DNA from: Aquabacterium sp.
GTDB taxonomy: Bacteria; Pseudomonadota; Gammaproteobacteria; Burkholderiales; Burkholderiaceae_C
Assembly: GCA_023266355.1 (NCBI GenBank)
Contig: JAHFQM010000001.1
Span: 124,001-188,000, forward strand
DNA length: 64,000 nt
Direction of reading: 5' to 3'
Positions 1 through 8,900 of the stretch are shown piece by piece (position 1 is the first letter of the stretch; every line of letters begins with the position of its first letter). Below the pieces are notes generated by a model. The model had not been told where the DNA came from, did not search any database, and saw only the letters and a list, made by a program, of their open reading frames with translations. A program made the translations under genes and the position numbers.

Positions 1-858
1 TTCCAAGATGTTGGGATGGTTGTCTCCGTAGCGCTCCTGGGCTTCATCGAGTTTGGCCTGCTGGCGGGAAAGCTCGGTGCGCAGCGAGGTGACGAGGGAG
101 CTCGACATGGCGTCAGGCGCGATGTCACCCGCACGCAGAGCCTGCCGACTGCGGCTGCCCGAATCGGCAAGGAGGCCGCGCAGGCTGGTCAGCTGGCTGG
201 AGAGTTCGTTGAACTTGACCGTTTCAGCGTCCAGCCGCTCGTCGGTGACCAGGATGCCTTTGGCTTGTTGGGCTTCTGACAACCGCACCTGCGCCTTTTC
301 CAACTTCTGGCGAGCCAGGTTGGCGCGTTCCTCGAAAAATTCGGAGTACTGCCTTGCGGGATTTGTCTTGAACTGGACAGTGGAGTCGATGTACGCCTTG
401 GCAAAGCTGTTGGCCATGGCTTGTGCGAGTTTGGCGTCGGTGTGCGAGTAGCTGATGTTGACGATGTTGGACTCTCGCGCAGCCTCTACCTTCAGATTTG
501 CCAAGATGGCATCGGCAAGCCACGATGCGTAATCGCCCTTGCGCCCTTGCTTTTCCCAATTGTTGCGAAAGTCGGTGTTGTCTGCCAATTGAAGGTTGGC
601 GATGACCTTCTGCGCGACGTGCTGACTTTCGATGATGTCCACCTGGGTGGTCAGGAAGGCTGCCGACTGCATCACGCCTGTCGCAGATGTTCCTGCCACC
701 GGATCGACCTTGAGGTCGATCATGAGCGTGGCTTGTGCCGTGTACTTCTTTGGCCACACGAGGCTGCCGATCAAGGCCGCCAGCGTGAGGACGGCAAAGA
801 TGCTGGTTGCCAGGACCCAGCGAGCGCGAATGACGCGAAGGAAGTCAGTGAAGCTCAT
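1..858 (-). CDS. epsF: EpsF-type chain-length determinant protein (partial, C-terminus outside window)
   Basis: Wzz/Wzc-type inner-membrane protein expected to set polymer length in exopolysaccharide export. The 286 residues in the window start at ATG 858 with a short cytoplasmic N-terminus, a membrane helix at about residues 15-35 and a following periplasmic region rich in coiled-coil character (repeated Q/E/K/L around residues 180-286). The assignment to the EpsF branch, which occurs in exopolysaccharide operons with an EpsH-type exosortase, rests on the overall sequence look and on the EpsD protein 52 bp upstream on the same strand. The reading frame is open to the window edge, so the second membrane helix is not seen. 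Confidence 0.85.
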   Translation of the reverse strand, partial: MSFTDFLRVIRARWVLATSIFAVLTLAALIGSLVWPKKYTAQATLMIDLKVDPVAGTSATGVMQSAAFLTTQVDIIESQHVAQKVIANLQLADNTDFRNNWEKQGRKGDYASWLADAILANLKVEAARESNIVNISYSHTDAKLAQAMANSFAKAYIDSTVQFKTNPARQYSEFFEERANLARQKLEKAQVRLSEAQQAKGILVTDERLDAETVKFNELSSQLTSLRGLLADSGSRSRQALRAGDIAPDAMSSSLVTSLRTELSRQQAKLDEAQERYGDNHPNILE

Positions 859-910
859 GTTGTGCAGTGATTGCACCCCAGGCTGATCCATCAGTCTGGG
901 GTGACTTGGC

Positions 911-1930
911 TTACTTCAGCCCGTTCAGGCCTTTGCTGAGGGTGTTCGCGTCCAGGGCCGTGCTGGCGCCTTCGGCTGGTGCCGACGGCGCGATGGGCGC
1001 CAGCGGCGAGACAGCGCTCGCGCCAGCGTCGGCGCCCGAAGCAGCACCCGAAGCGGCCTTCTCGGCGAACTTGCCGATGTACTCGATCTTGGCGGCGGCG
1101 CGCATGTCTTTCACCGCCTTCTGGGCGAATTCACGACGGCGTTCGACGGTCAGGAACTGCTCGATGGCCGGCTTGGCCTGGTCGAAGGTGACGGGCTGGT
1201 CCTTGCTGGCAATGACCAGCAGGGCCTTGAAGCCGTCCTTGGCGGTCAGGAACAGGGACTCGCCGTTGGCGACTTTGGAGAGGGGCTCGATGATGGGCAT
1301 CGGCAGGCCTTCGGCGCCTTGGGTCACCTGGTTGGTGGTGAACTTCAGGCCGGCGGCCTGGATGGCCTGGGCGTACTCGCTCGGGGTGCGCACGGTCTTG
1401 AGCTTCTCGATCAGCTCCTTGGATTGTGCGGGCGTGCAGGGCACGGTGAACTCTTGCAGGGCGTACACCTTGCGCTGCGAGAACAGGGCGGGCTTGGCGT
1501 CGAAGTACTTGCGGATTTCGTCACCCGTGGGCGGGGTGGTGCCGGCCACGGAAGCCTTCTCGATGTAGGTGCGCGCCAGGATGTTGCGGCGGGTGGCTTC
1601 CAGCACGGCCAGCACCTGCGGGTCGCGGTCGAGCTTTTGCTCTTCGGCCTTGGCCACGGCCAGTTGCTGATCGATCAGGCCTTCGAGGACCTGGCGGCCG
1701 GCGGCGTCGGCCTGCTCGGGGCGCAGGCCTTGCTGGCGTTCCAGCACCTGGTTGATCTGGTGAACGGTGATTTCGGAACCATTGACGCGGGCAGCTGCCT
1801 GGCTGGCCTTGCCTTCGGACTTGGACTTGTCGCCGCAACCGGCGGCCAGGGTGGCGGCCACGACCACTGGCAGCAGGGCCAGGAGGCGCAGGGCGCGGGG
1901 TTGGGCAAGGGCGTGCAGGCGGTGTTGCAT
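911..1930 (-). CDS. epsD: EpsD-family peptidyl-prolyl cis-trans isomerase lipoprotein
   Basis: Periplasmic SurA/parvulin-like foldase of the EpsD branch, tied to exopolysaccharide export operons. 339 residues. The N-terminus is a lipoprotein signal with hydrophobic core and lipobox TLAAGC, placing the lipidated Cys at 32. Residues about 48-140 resemble the SurA-N chaperone part and about 150-265 the PPIase part (conserved FSQRKVYALQEF and the EGLPMPIIEPLSKV segment). The tail after 270 is a low-complexity Ala/Ser/Pro stretch. It reads into epsF with a 52 bp gap, so the two are probably co-transcribed. What lies upstream (1931-2089) shows no gene and no promoter I can call with confidence. Confidence 0.88.
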   Translation of the reverse strand: MQHRLHALAQPRALRLLALLPVVVAATLAAGCGDKSKSEGKASQAAARVNGSEITVHQINQVLERQQGLRPEQADAAGRQVLEGLIDQQLAVAKAEEQKLDRDPQVLAVLEATRRNILARTYIEKASVAGTTPPTGDEIRKYFDAKPALFSQRKVYALQEFTVPCTPAQSKELIEKLKTVRTPSEYAQAIQAAGLKFTTNQVTQGAEGLPMPIIEPLSKVANGESLFLTAKDGFKALLVIASKDQPVTFDQAKPAIEQFLTVERRREFAQKAVKDMRAAAKIEYIGKFAEKAASGAASGADAGASAVSPLAPIAPSAPAEGASTALDANTLSKGLNGLK

Positions 1931-2089
1931 GGTCGGGTGTGAGGAGGTTGGTCAGTGAAGGTGCACAGTTGCCGGATGTATCGGCTCCTGTGCGAGATTC
2001 ATTAAGCGGCCATGAAGTTCCCGTGGGACACACATGGACACTCAAACGAGTGTACGGAGCGCAGATGTCAGCTCATGCGACGTTGTCGT

Positions 2090-2845
2090 TCAATGACATC
2101 GGCGCGCCAACCGGCTCCCTGCGGCCAGCACCCAGAGCACCCAGGTGGCCAGCGCACCCGCCGCACAGCCACTCAAATGGGCCCAAGGGGCCACGTTTAT
2201 AGCCGACGAAGTGGACGCCACCAGCGCCTGCCCCCAGGGGTTTTCCATGAGCACCTTCACGGCCAGCCCCAGGAGCAGGGCGATGGCGCCCAGGCGGAGG
2301 CCTGCGACCGAGGGGGCCGATTGCGACAAGGGTTGCGACAGTGTGTGCGGTACCGGCTGACGCAACGGTGCCATCGCGGCATGCAGCGCCAGCACGACCA
2401 CGCCCGCGTGCAGCACGCCCGACAGACCGACGTAGCTGCCCAAAGACGGCTCCATCAGCATGCCCAGTTGGGTGAGCGGCCAGGCCAGCCACCCGGCCAG
2501 TGCCGCTTGGCGCGAGGGGCGCATCAGCGTGCCGAGCGCGGCCATCAGGGCGAGGCCAGCCAGGTTGCGCAGCAGGTGCGGGGTGCTGCCGTGCAGCCAG
2601 GCGGTGGTCCACCAGACCCAGGGCGGCTGCGACAGGCCCGCGTCCGGACGCATCACCAGGGCTTGCGCCAGCGGCGGCCAGCCTGTGACGGCCATGTCCA
2701 GCGGCACGCTGCCCTGCGGCAGCCAGGTGCGCAGCGCGGCGTTCAGCAGCAGGGTGGGCAGTGCCAGCGCCAGGCACAGCGCCCACCACAGGCGAAGGCC
2801 ATGGCGCGAACCCGGGTGCCCTGAGGGCTCAGGGCTTGGCGTCAC
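2090..2845 (-). CDS. rrtA: Rhombosortase-like rhomboid intramembrane serine protease
   Basis: Polytopic inner-membrane serine protease of the rhombosortase branch, whose known role is processing GlyGly-CTERM proteins. I take GTG 2845 as start (251 residues). It overlaps the glnE stop by 17 bp, which suggests coupling. The rhomboid hallmarks are present: a His-rich loop before a helix (WLHGSTPHLLRNLAGL, residues 83-98), the nucleophile motif YVGLSGVLHA with Ser142, and the base in APWAHLSG with His223. No GlyGly-CTERM substrate is visible in the window. The alternative reading, a plain GlpG-like rhomboid, is less likely because of the short form and the YVGLSGVLH motif. Confidence 0.8.
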   Translation of the reverse strand: MTPSPEPSGHPGSRHGLRLWWALCLALALPTLLLNAALRTWLPQGSVPLDMAVTGWPPLAQALVMRPDAGLSQPPWVWWTTAWLHGSTPHLLRNLAGLALMAALGTLMRPSRQAALAGWLAWPLTQLGMLMEPSLGSYVGLSGVLHAGVVVLALHAAMAPLRQPVPHTLSQPLSQSAPSVAGLRLGAIALLLGLAVKVLMENPWGQALVASTSSAINVAPWAHLSGCAAGALATWVLWVLAAGSRLARRCH

Positions 2846-5777
2846 CGAAAACGGCCTGCCACAGCGTGCACACGGCATCCCGGTGGTGCAGCACGGCTTG
2901 CAGGGCCTCACCGGACAGCAGGGTGGGTGCTTCGTTGAGGCGCGCTCTGTGCTGGATGCGGCGCAGCTCGCGGTAGGCCTGGCCGGCGGCCTCGGCCACA
3001 TCGGCAGGGATGAGGCCGGCCTGTGCCGCGCGCACCAGCAGGGCGATGTTGCCCAGGTTGTCCATCAGGGCGGGGTGCGCGTGGCTGTGGGCCAGCACCA
3101 GGAACTGCACGGCGAACTCGACGTCGATCATGCCGCCAGGGCTGTGCTTGATGTCGAAGTGTTCGGGCGGGCAGGGGTGGGCGTCGCGCAGGCGTTGGCG
3201 CATGGCGGCCACCTCTTCGTGCAGCGCGGCCACGTCACGCACTGAGGACAGCACGCCGCGGCGCGTGTCTTCGAAACGTGCGGCCAGGGCGGCGTCGCCC
3301 GCGCACCAGCGTGCCCGGGTGAGGGCCTGGTGCTCCCAGGTCCAGGCGGTGTTGCTGCCGCGTTGGCGCTGGTAGTCGTCGAAGGCGTGGTACGAGGTCA
3401 CCAGCAGGCCGGAGTTGCCGTTGGGGCGCAGCGCCGTGTCGATGTCGAAGAGCTCGCCGGCGGCGGTGCGCAGCGTCAGCCAGTTGATGAGCTTGCGCGC
3501 GAACAGCAGGTAGGCGTCGATGGGGCTGGGGGTGTCCGGGCCTGCGTCGGCCTGGCTGTCGGCGTCGAGCGCGTCTTGCTGCTCGTCGAACACGAAGACG
3601 ACATCGAGGTCGCTGCCGTAGCCCAGCTCCTTGCCGCCCAGCTTGCCGTAGGCGATGACGGCGAAGTGCGGCTGGCGGCCCACCGCCCATTTGCCTTGCT
3701 TGCCAGGGCGCTGCTGCAGCTCGCGCCAGGACCAGCGCAGCGTGGTGTCCAGCGTGGCGTCGGCCAGGGCGGAGAGGTCGTCGGCGACCTGCTCGACGGT
3801 GAGCAGGCCTTCGATGTCGCGCACCAGGGTGCGGAAGATTTCGGCGTGGTGGGCGCGCCGCAGCGTGTCCATCAGCGCTTCTTCATCGGCCTGGCCGGCG
3901 CGCGCCCAGGCGTTGTGGCGCTCGTCCAGCTCGCGCTGGTAGGCGGTGGCGTCGAAGCGGCCTTCCAGCAGGCGGGGGTCGGCGAGTTCGTCGATCACGC
4001 CCGGGTGGCGCAGCAGGTAGCGCATCGGCCACTTGGCCAGGCCCAGCAGGCGCAGCAGGCGGCGCAGCACTTCCTGGCGCTCGGCCAGCAGCGAGAGATA
4101 GCTGTCGCGGCGCAGCAGCGGGTTGAGCCAGTCGATGAAGTGGCGCACGGCGTCCAGCCCCAAGGGCTCGGTGGCGTCGCCATCGGCGTCTTCGGGGGTG
4201 CTCAGGGCCAGCTTGGTGGCGCGGCCGATCAGCTTGGCCAGGCGCAGCTTGGCGGTGTCCGACAGCATGGCCACTTTGGGCTGGCGGGCGAACTCGGTGA
4301 CGTGCGGGGCCAGCTCGGCGGGCAGGCGCGCGGCGAAATCTTCGTGGTCCACCGGCAGGGCGGGGCCGTTGCAGCCTTTGCAACCGCCGTTGCTGCCACT
4401 GCCACCTTCGCGGCCATCGTGCAGCAGGGCGTCGAATTCCATGGCGACGAACTCGCGCACCTCGCACAGGGTGTGCAGCAGTTGGCAGGCGGCGGTGAGG
4501 CAGTCGCTGCGCTCGGTGGTCGGGGCCGCCTGGGCGGTGTCGGCGTCACTTTGCTGCAGGCCCAGGCTGCGCGCGATCCAGTCCACGTCGGCGTCCTGCG
4601 TGGGCATCAGGTGCGTCTGCTGGTCGTCGAGGAACTGGATGCGGTGCTCGACGCGGCGCAGGAAGATGTAGCACTCGGCCAGGCGAGCGGCCGTGGCCTC
4701 GGGGATGAGGCCGCGCGCCACCAGCCGAGGCAGGGCCTTGAGCGTGGAGCGGGTGCGGATTTCCGGGAACTGCCCGCCGCGCACCACCTGCAGCAGCTGC
4801 ACGGTGAACTCGATTTCACGGATGCCACCGCGCGAGAGCTTGACGTCGTTGGCCCGGTCGGCGCGGCCGGCGGCGCGGCGCGTGGCCTCGTCGCGGATCT
4901 TGCGGTGCAGCTGGCGCAGGCCTTCGAAGACGCCGTAGTCGAGGTAGCGGCGGTACACGAAGGGCATGACCAGGTCGCGCAGGGCCAGGGCGCGGGCGTG
5001 GTGCGCGCCACCCGGCATGCAGTGGCGCGGCGCGACGATGCGGCTCTTGAGCCAGGCAAAGCGCTCCCATTCGCGGCCTTGCACGAGGAAATACTCTTCC
5101 AGCATGCCCATGCTGACCACCGGCGGGCCGGAGTTGCCGTTGGGCCGCAGGGCCAGGTCCACGCGGAAGACGAAGCCGTCTTCGGTGTTGTCGGCGATCA
5201 GGGTGCTGAGCTTGCGCGCCACCAGGGCGAAGTACTCGTGCACCGTCACCTGGGTGTGGGGCTGGCCGTTGACGCCTGCGGTGAGGCCGTCTTCCTCATA
5301 GACGTAGATGAGGTCGATGTCGGACGAGACGTTGAGCTCGCGCCCACCGAGCTTGCCCATGCCGATGACCCAGAAGTCGATGCGCTGTCCCTGTTCGTTC
5401 AACGGGGCGCCGTGCTTGAGGTCGAGTTCGGCCTGGGCGGCGGCGAGGGCCTGGTCCAGCGTGACCTCGGCCAGCTCGGTCATCACCACGGTGACGTCCT
5501 GCATGGGCGCGGATTGCTCGACGTCGAGCACGGCCAGGCGTTCCATGACGAGCTGGCGGGCCACGCGCAGGGCGCTGGTGAGGTCGCGGCCCCCGGTTTG
5601 CAGGCGGGCGATCAGGGCGGCGATGTCGGCGCTGCGCGGCAGGCCGGGCGTGGCCACGGCGAAATCGGCGAGCTCGCCCTCGTAGCGGCGGCGGATGCGC
5701 TGGACGTAGCGGGAGTGCGCCGCTGTTGCGGTGGACGAAGGTGCGCAGGAAGCGGCGTCGGGGAGGGAATCCATCAT
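2829..5777 (-). CDS. glnE: Bifunctional glutamine synthetase adenylyltransferase / adenylyl-removing enzyme
   Basis: Adds and removes AMP on glutamine synthetase in response to PII and glutamine. 982 residues, slightly longer than the usual 900-950. Two nucleotidyltransferase domains are evident: the N-terminal one with GMGKLGGREL and the SDIDLIYVY signature near residues 139-160, and the C-terminal one with YGKLGGKEL and SDLDVVFVFD near 707-730. Each is followed by the helical PII-uridylyl-transferase-like part (SRGGIREIEF and SPGGMIDVEF). There is an odd Gly/Ser/Cys insert near residues 450-470. Start codons 5777 and 5774 are adjacent ATGs, and neither has a strong ribosome binding site. 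Nitrogen theme is shared with glnK-amtB further on. Confidence 0.96.
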   Translation of the reverse strand: MMDSLPDAASCAPSSTATAAHSRYVQRIRRRYEGELADFAVATPGLPRSADIAALIARLQTGGRDLTSALRVARQLVMERLAVLDVEQSAPMQDVTVVMTELAEVTLDQALAAAQAELDLKHGAPLNEQGQRIDFWVIGMGKLGGRELNVSSDIDLIYVYEEDGLTAGVNGQPHTQVTVHEYFALVARKLSTLIADNTEDGFVFRVDLALRPNGNSGPPVVSMGMLEEYFLVQGREWERFAWLKSRIVAPRHCMPGGAHHARALALRDLVMPFVYRRYLDYGVFEGLRQLHRKIRDEATRRAAGRADRANDVKLSRGGIREIEFTVQLLQVVRGGQFPEIRTRSTLKALPRLVARGLIPEATAARLAECYIFLRRVEHRIQFLDDQQTHLMPTQDADVDWIARSLGLQQSDADTAQAAPTTERSDCLTAACQLLHTLCEVREFVAMEFDALLHDGREGGSGSNGGCKGCNGPALPVDHEDFAARLPAELAPHVTEFARQPKVAMLSDTAKLRLAKLIGRATKLALSTPEDADGDATEPLGLDAVRHFIDWLNPLLRRDSYLSLLAERQEVLRRLLRLLGLAKWPMRYLLRHPGVIDELADPRLLEGRFDATAYQRELDERHNAWARAGQADEEALMDTLRRAHHAEIFRTLVRDIEGLLTVEQVADDLSALADATLDTTLRWSWRELQQRPGKQGKWAVGRQPHFAVIAYGKLGGKELGYGSDLDVVFVFDEQQDALDADSQADAGPDTPSPIDAYLLFARKLINWLTLRTAAGELFDIDTALRPNGNSGLLVTSYHAFDDYQRQRGSNTAWTWEHQALTRARWCAGDAALAARFEDTRRGVLSSVRDVAALHEEVAAMRQRLRDAHPCPPEHFDIKHSPGGMIDVEFAVQFLVLAHSHAHPALMDNLGNIALLVRAAQAGLIPADVAEAAGQAYRELRRIQHRARLNEAPTLLSGEALQAVLHHRDAVCTLWQAVFGDAKP

Positions 5778-5927
5778 GCGTTCAGAAGGTGCGACGGCAG
5801 GTCTGTGCTAGGGTTCGCGCTGGTCAAACCCCGCTGCCTGCGAGCCCATGGGCCAATCCCATGCGCCGATGTTAGTGCACCACCCGGTGCCTGCAAGTCG
5901 GGGAATAGACGGACGTCACCGCATTTC

Positions 5928-8900
5928 ATGTCAGACAAGTTTTCCTCTCCCGACGACGGTGCCGCATCGCCAGACCCGTCTGCCACGCCGCGCCAGCCTT
6001 CCGCGCGGTGGCTGGGCCGGGCAGGCAGCGGCCTGTTCAAGGCTGTGGCCTGGGGCGTGGGCGGGCTGGTCATGCTCATGGTGGTGGCCTGGGCTGTCCT
6101 GTTGTGGGCGATTCTGCCGCGTGTGGATGGCTGGCGTGCTGACCTGGCGCAGCAAGCCACAAAGGCATTGGGGCTGAAGGTCGAGATCGGCCAGGTGCGG
6201 GGCCGCGCCGATGGCATCTGGCCCACCCTGGCCTTGCAAGACGTGCGCCTGCTCGATGCCGATGGCCGTGTGGCGCTGAGCCTGCCCGAGGTGGAGGCGC
6301 GCCTGTCGCTGACCACCCTGAGCCCGCAGGCCTTGCTCGATGGCGAGTTGCGCCTGGACCGCCTGACCCTGGTGCGCCCCGCGCTGGACATCCGCCGCGA
6401 TGCGGCCGGTGACATCCACATCGCCGGGCTGAAATTGCCGGCGGCCTCGGCGCCTTCGGGTGACGGCGGCGGGCTGGACTGGGTGCTGTCGCAGTCGCGC
6501 ATCGACATCCGTCAGGGCACGGTGCGCTGGAGCGACGACTGGATGCGCGCGCCCACCCTGGCCTTGCGCGATGTGGACGTGAAGCTGCGCAGCCGCCCCA
6601 GCCTGCGCGGGCGCGTGCATGAGCTGGACGTGGCGGCCACCCCGCCCGAGGCTTTTGGCCAGCGCTTCGAGCTGCACGGGGCGGTGTCCCAGCCGCTGTG
6701 GCTGGTGGGGCGGGCCCCGGCCGAGCCACAGGGCCTGGCGCTGGCCTCTGCCGCGCCGGTGGCCTGGCTGGAGCATGCTGTGGACCGCGCCGTGTTCTGG
6801 GCGCGGCATTGGGGCGTGGACAGCACCCGTCCGTCCGATTGGCAGACCTGGTCCGGCCAGGTGGCGGCCACCTTCCCCCGGGTGGACGTCCAGCGCCTGC
6901 GCCAGCATGTGCGCCTGCCCATCGAGGTGGACAGCGGCCACGGCGCCTTGAGCGCCTCCCTGGCCCTGCGCAGCGGCCGCATCGACAGCGTGCGCTTGCA
7001 AACCGACCTGCAGGCCGTGCGCCTGCGCCTGGCGCCCGATTTGCAGCCCTTGGCCTTCCGGCACCTCAGCGGTGAGGTGTCGGCCGCCAACGAAGACCGC
7101 AAGGCCAGCCTGTCCTACACGCGCCTGGCGTTCACGCTGGACGACGGCGTGAGCTGGCCGGCCAGCAGCGGCAGCCTGTCCTGGCAACACCCCGCGTGGC
7201 CGCAAGGCTGGCCCGCCAGCACCTGGTCGGACACCCTGGCCGGCAGCCTGCGCGCGGACCGCCTGGACCTCGCCTTGCTGGCCGCCCTCGCCGACCGCCT
7301 GCCCCTGGCGGCACAGGCCCGTGCGCGCCTGGCCGAGCTCTCACCGCACGGCGTGGTCGAGGGGCTGTCCTGGCAGTGGGATGGCCCGGCGGGCGCGCCC
7401 ACGGCCTACAAGCTGGCCGGCCGCGTGAAGGGCCTGGGCCTGGCCGAATCGCCGTCCGAAGGGCGACCGGGCCTGTCGGGGGCCGATGTCAGCATCAGCG
7501 CCACCGAGGCCGGCGGCAAGGCCGAGCTGCAGATCCAGCGCGGCTGGTTGGCCCTGCCCGGTGTGTTCGAGGTGCCCCGCCTGGACCTGGACGAACTGGC
7601 CGCCAAGGTGAACTGGACGGTGCAGCCGGGCCGCCAGCCGGGCGAGCCCTCGCAGTGGAAGGTGGACGTCAAACAAGCCCGTTTTGCCAATGCAGACGTG
7701 GCCGGCCAGCTGGAAGCGACCTGGCGCACCGGCACGGCCCCGGTGACACGCTTGCCCGGCATGCTCACGCTCAAAGGCGGCTTCAAGCGGGTGGAGGCCT
7801 CGCGCGTCTGGCGTTACCTGCCCTTGATGATCGGGGCGCCGGCCCGCGAGTACGTGCGCCTGGCCATCCAGGGCGGGCGTTCCGAGGGCGCCACTTTCGA
7901 GGCCGAGGGCGAGCTCGCCGAATTCCCCTTCAAGGACGACAAGGGCGGCCGCTTCCGCGTGAAGGTGCCGCTGCGCGATGTGGCCCTGGACTACGCCCCG
8001 GCCGGCCTCATGGGCAGCGACAACGCCCAGCTGCGTTGGCCGCCTTTCACCGCGCTCGATGGCGACCTGGTGTTCGAAGGGCAGCGCCTGCTCATCCACC
8101 GGGGCCGCGCCCGCCTGGGCACGGTGGCCAGCGGCAAGTTCGAGCTGGTCAACGTCGAAGGCCGCATCGACGACCTGGGCGACCCCGACCCGCTGCTCAA
8201 GATCAGTGGCCAGGGCGAGGGCCCATTGCAGGATGTGCTGAGCTACCTGTCCGCCTCGCCCCTGTCCAGCCGCCTGGGCAGCGTCTTGACCAAGGCGCAG
8301 GGCCAGGGCCGCGGCGCGATGCAGCTGGCGCTGGATATCCCGCTCAACCGCAGCGCCGAAACCCGCCTCAAAGGCGAGGTCAACCTCAAGGACAAGGACC
8401 GCGCCACGCTCAAGCTCGGCGCCACCATCCCGCCCATGACGGCGGTGCGCGGTCGCATCACCTTCACCGAGAGCCTGCTCAATGTGTCGGCGCGCACCAA
8501 GGTGTGGGGCCAGGAGATGGCCGTCGAAGGCCAGCGCAATGCCGAGGGGCTGCTGCGCTTCAGTGCGCAAGGCAGCATCACCGCCGAAGCGCTGCGCCAG
8601 GCCGAGGAATACCCCTTCGTCGCCCGCCTGGCGCCACGCCTGAGCGGCGAGGCGCCGGTGACGGTGTCCGTGAGCACGGGCGGCAAGCAGCCCAATGGCC
8701 AGCCGGCGCGCACCGAGGTCACCGTGGTCTCCAACCTGCGCGGGGTGGCCGCGGCGCTGCCCGTGCCGCTGAACAAACCGGCGCAGGCCGCCTGGCCGTT
8801 CAAGCTCACCTACCGCCTGGAAGACGACGAGGGCCACAGCGACGCCGTGCTGGTGGACCTCGGCAACCCCCAGGTGGCCCAGATGACGTCCAGCACCTTG

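Noticed and set aside
3330..5927. Long plus-strand open frame antisense to glnE, joining yhdP to give 2360 codons
   Set aside because: It follows the codon pattern of glnE on the other strand (Gly/Ala/Val/Gln-rich, no motifs). yhdP proper starts at ATG 5928.
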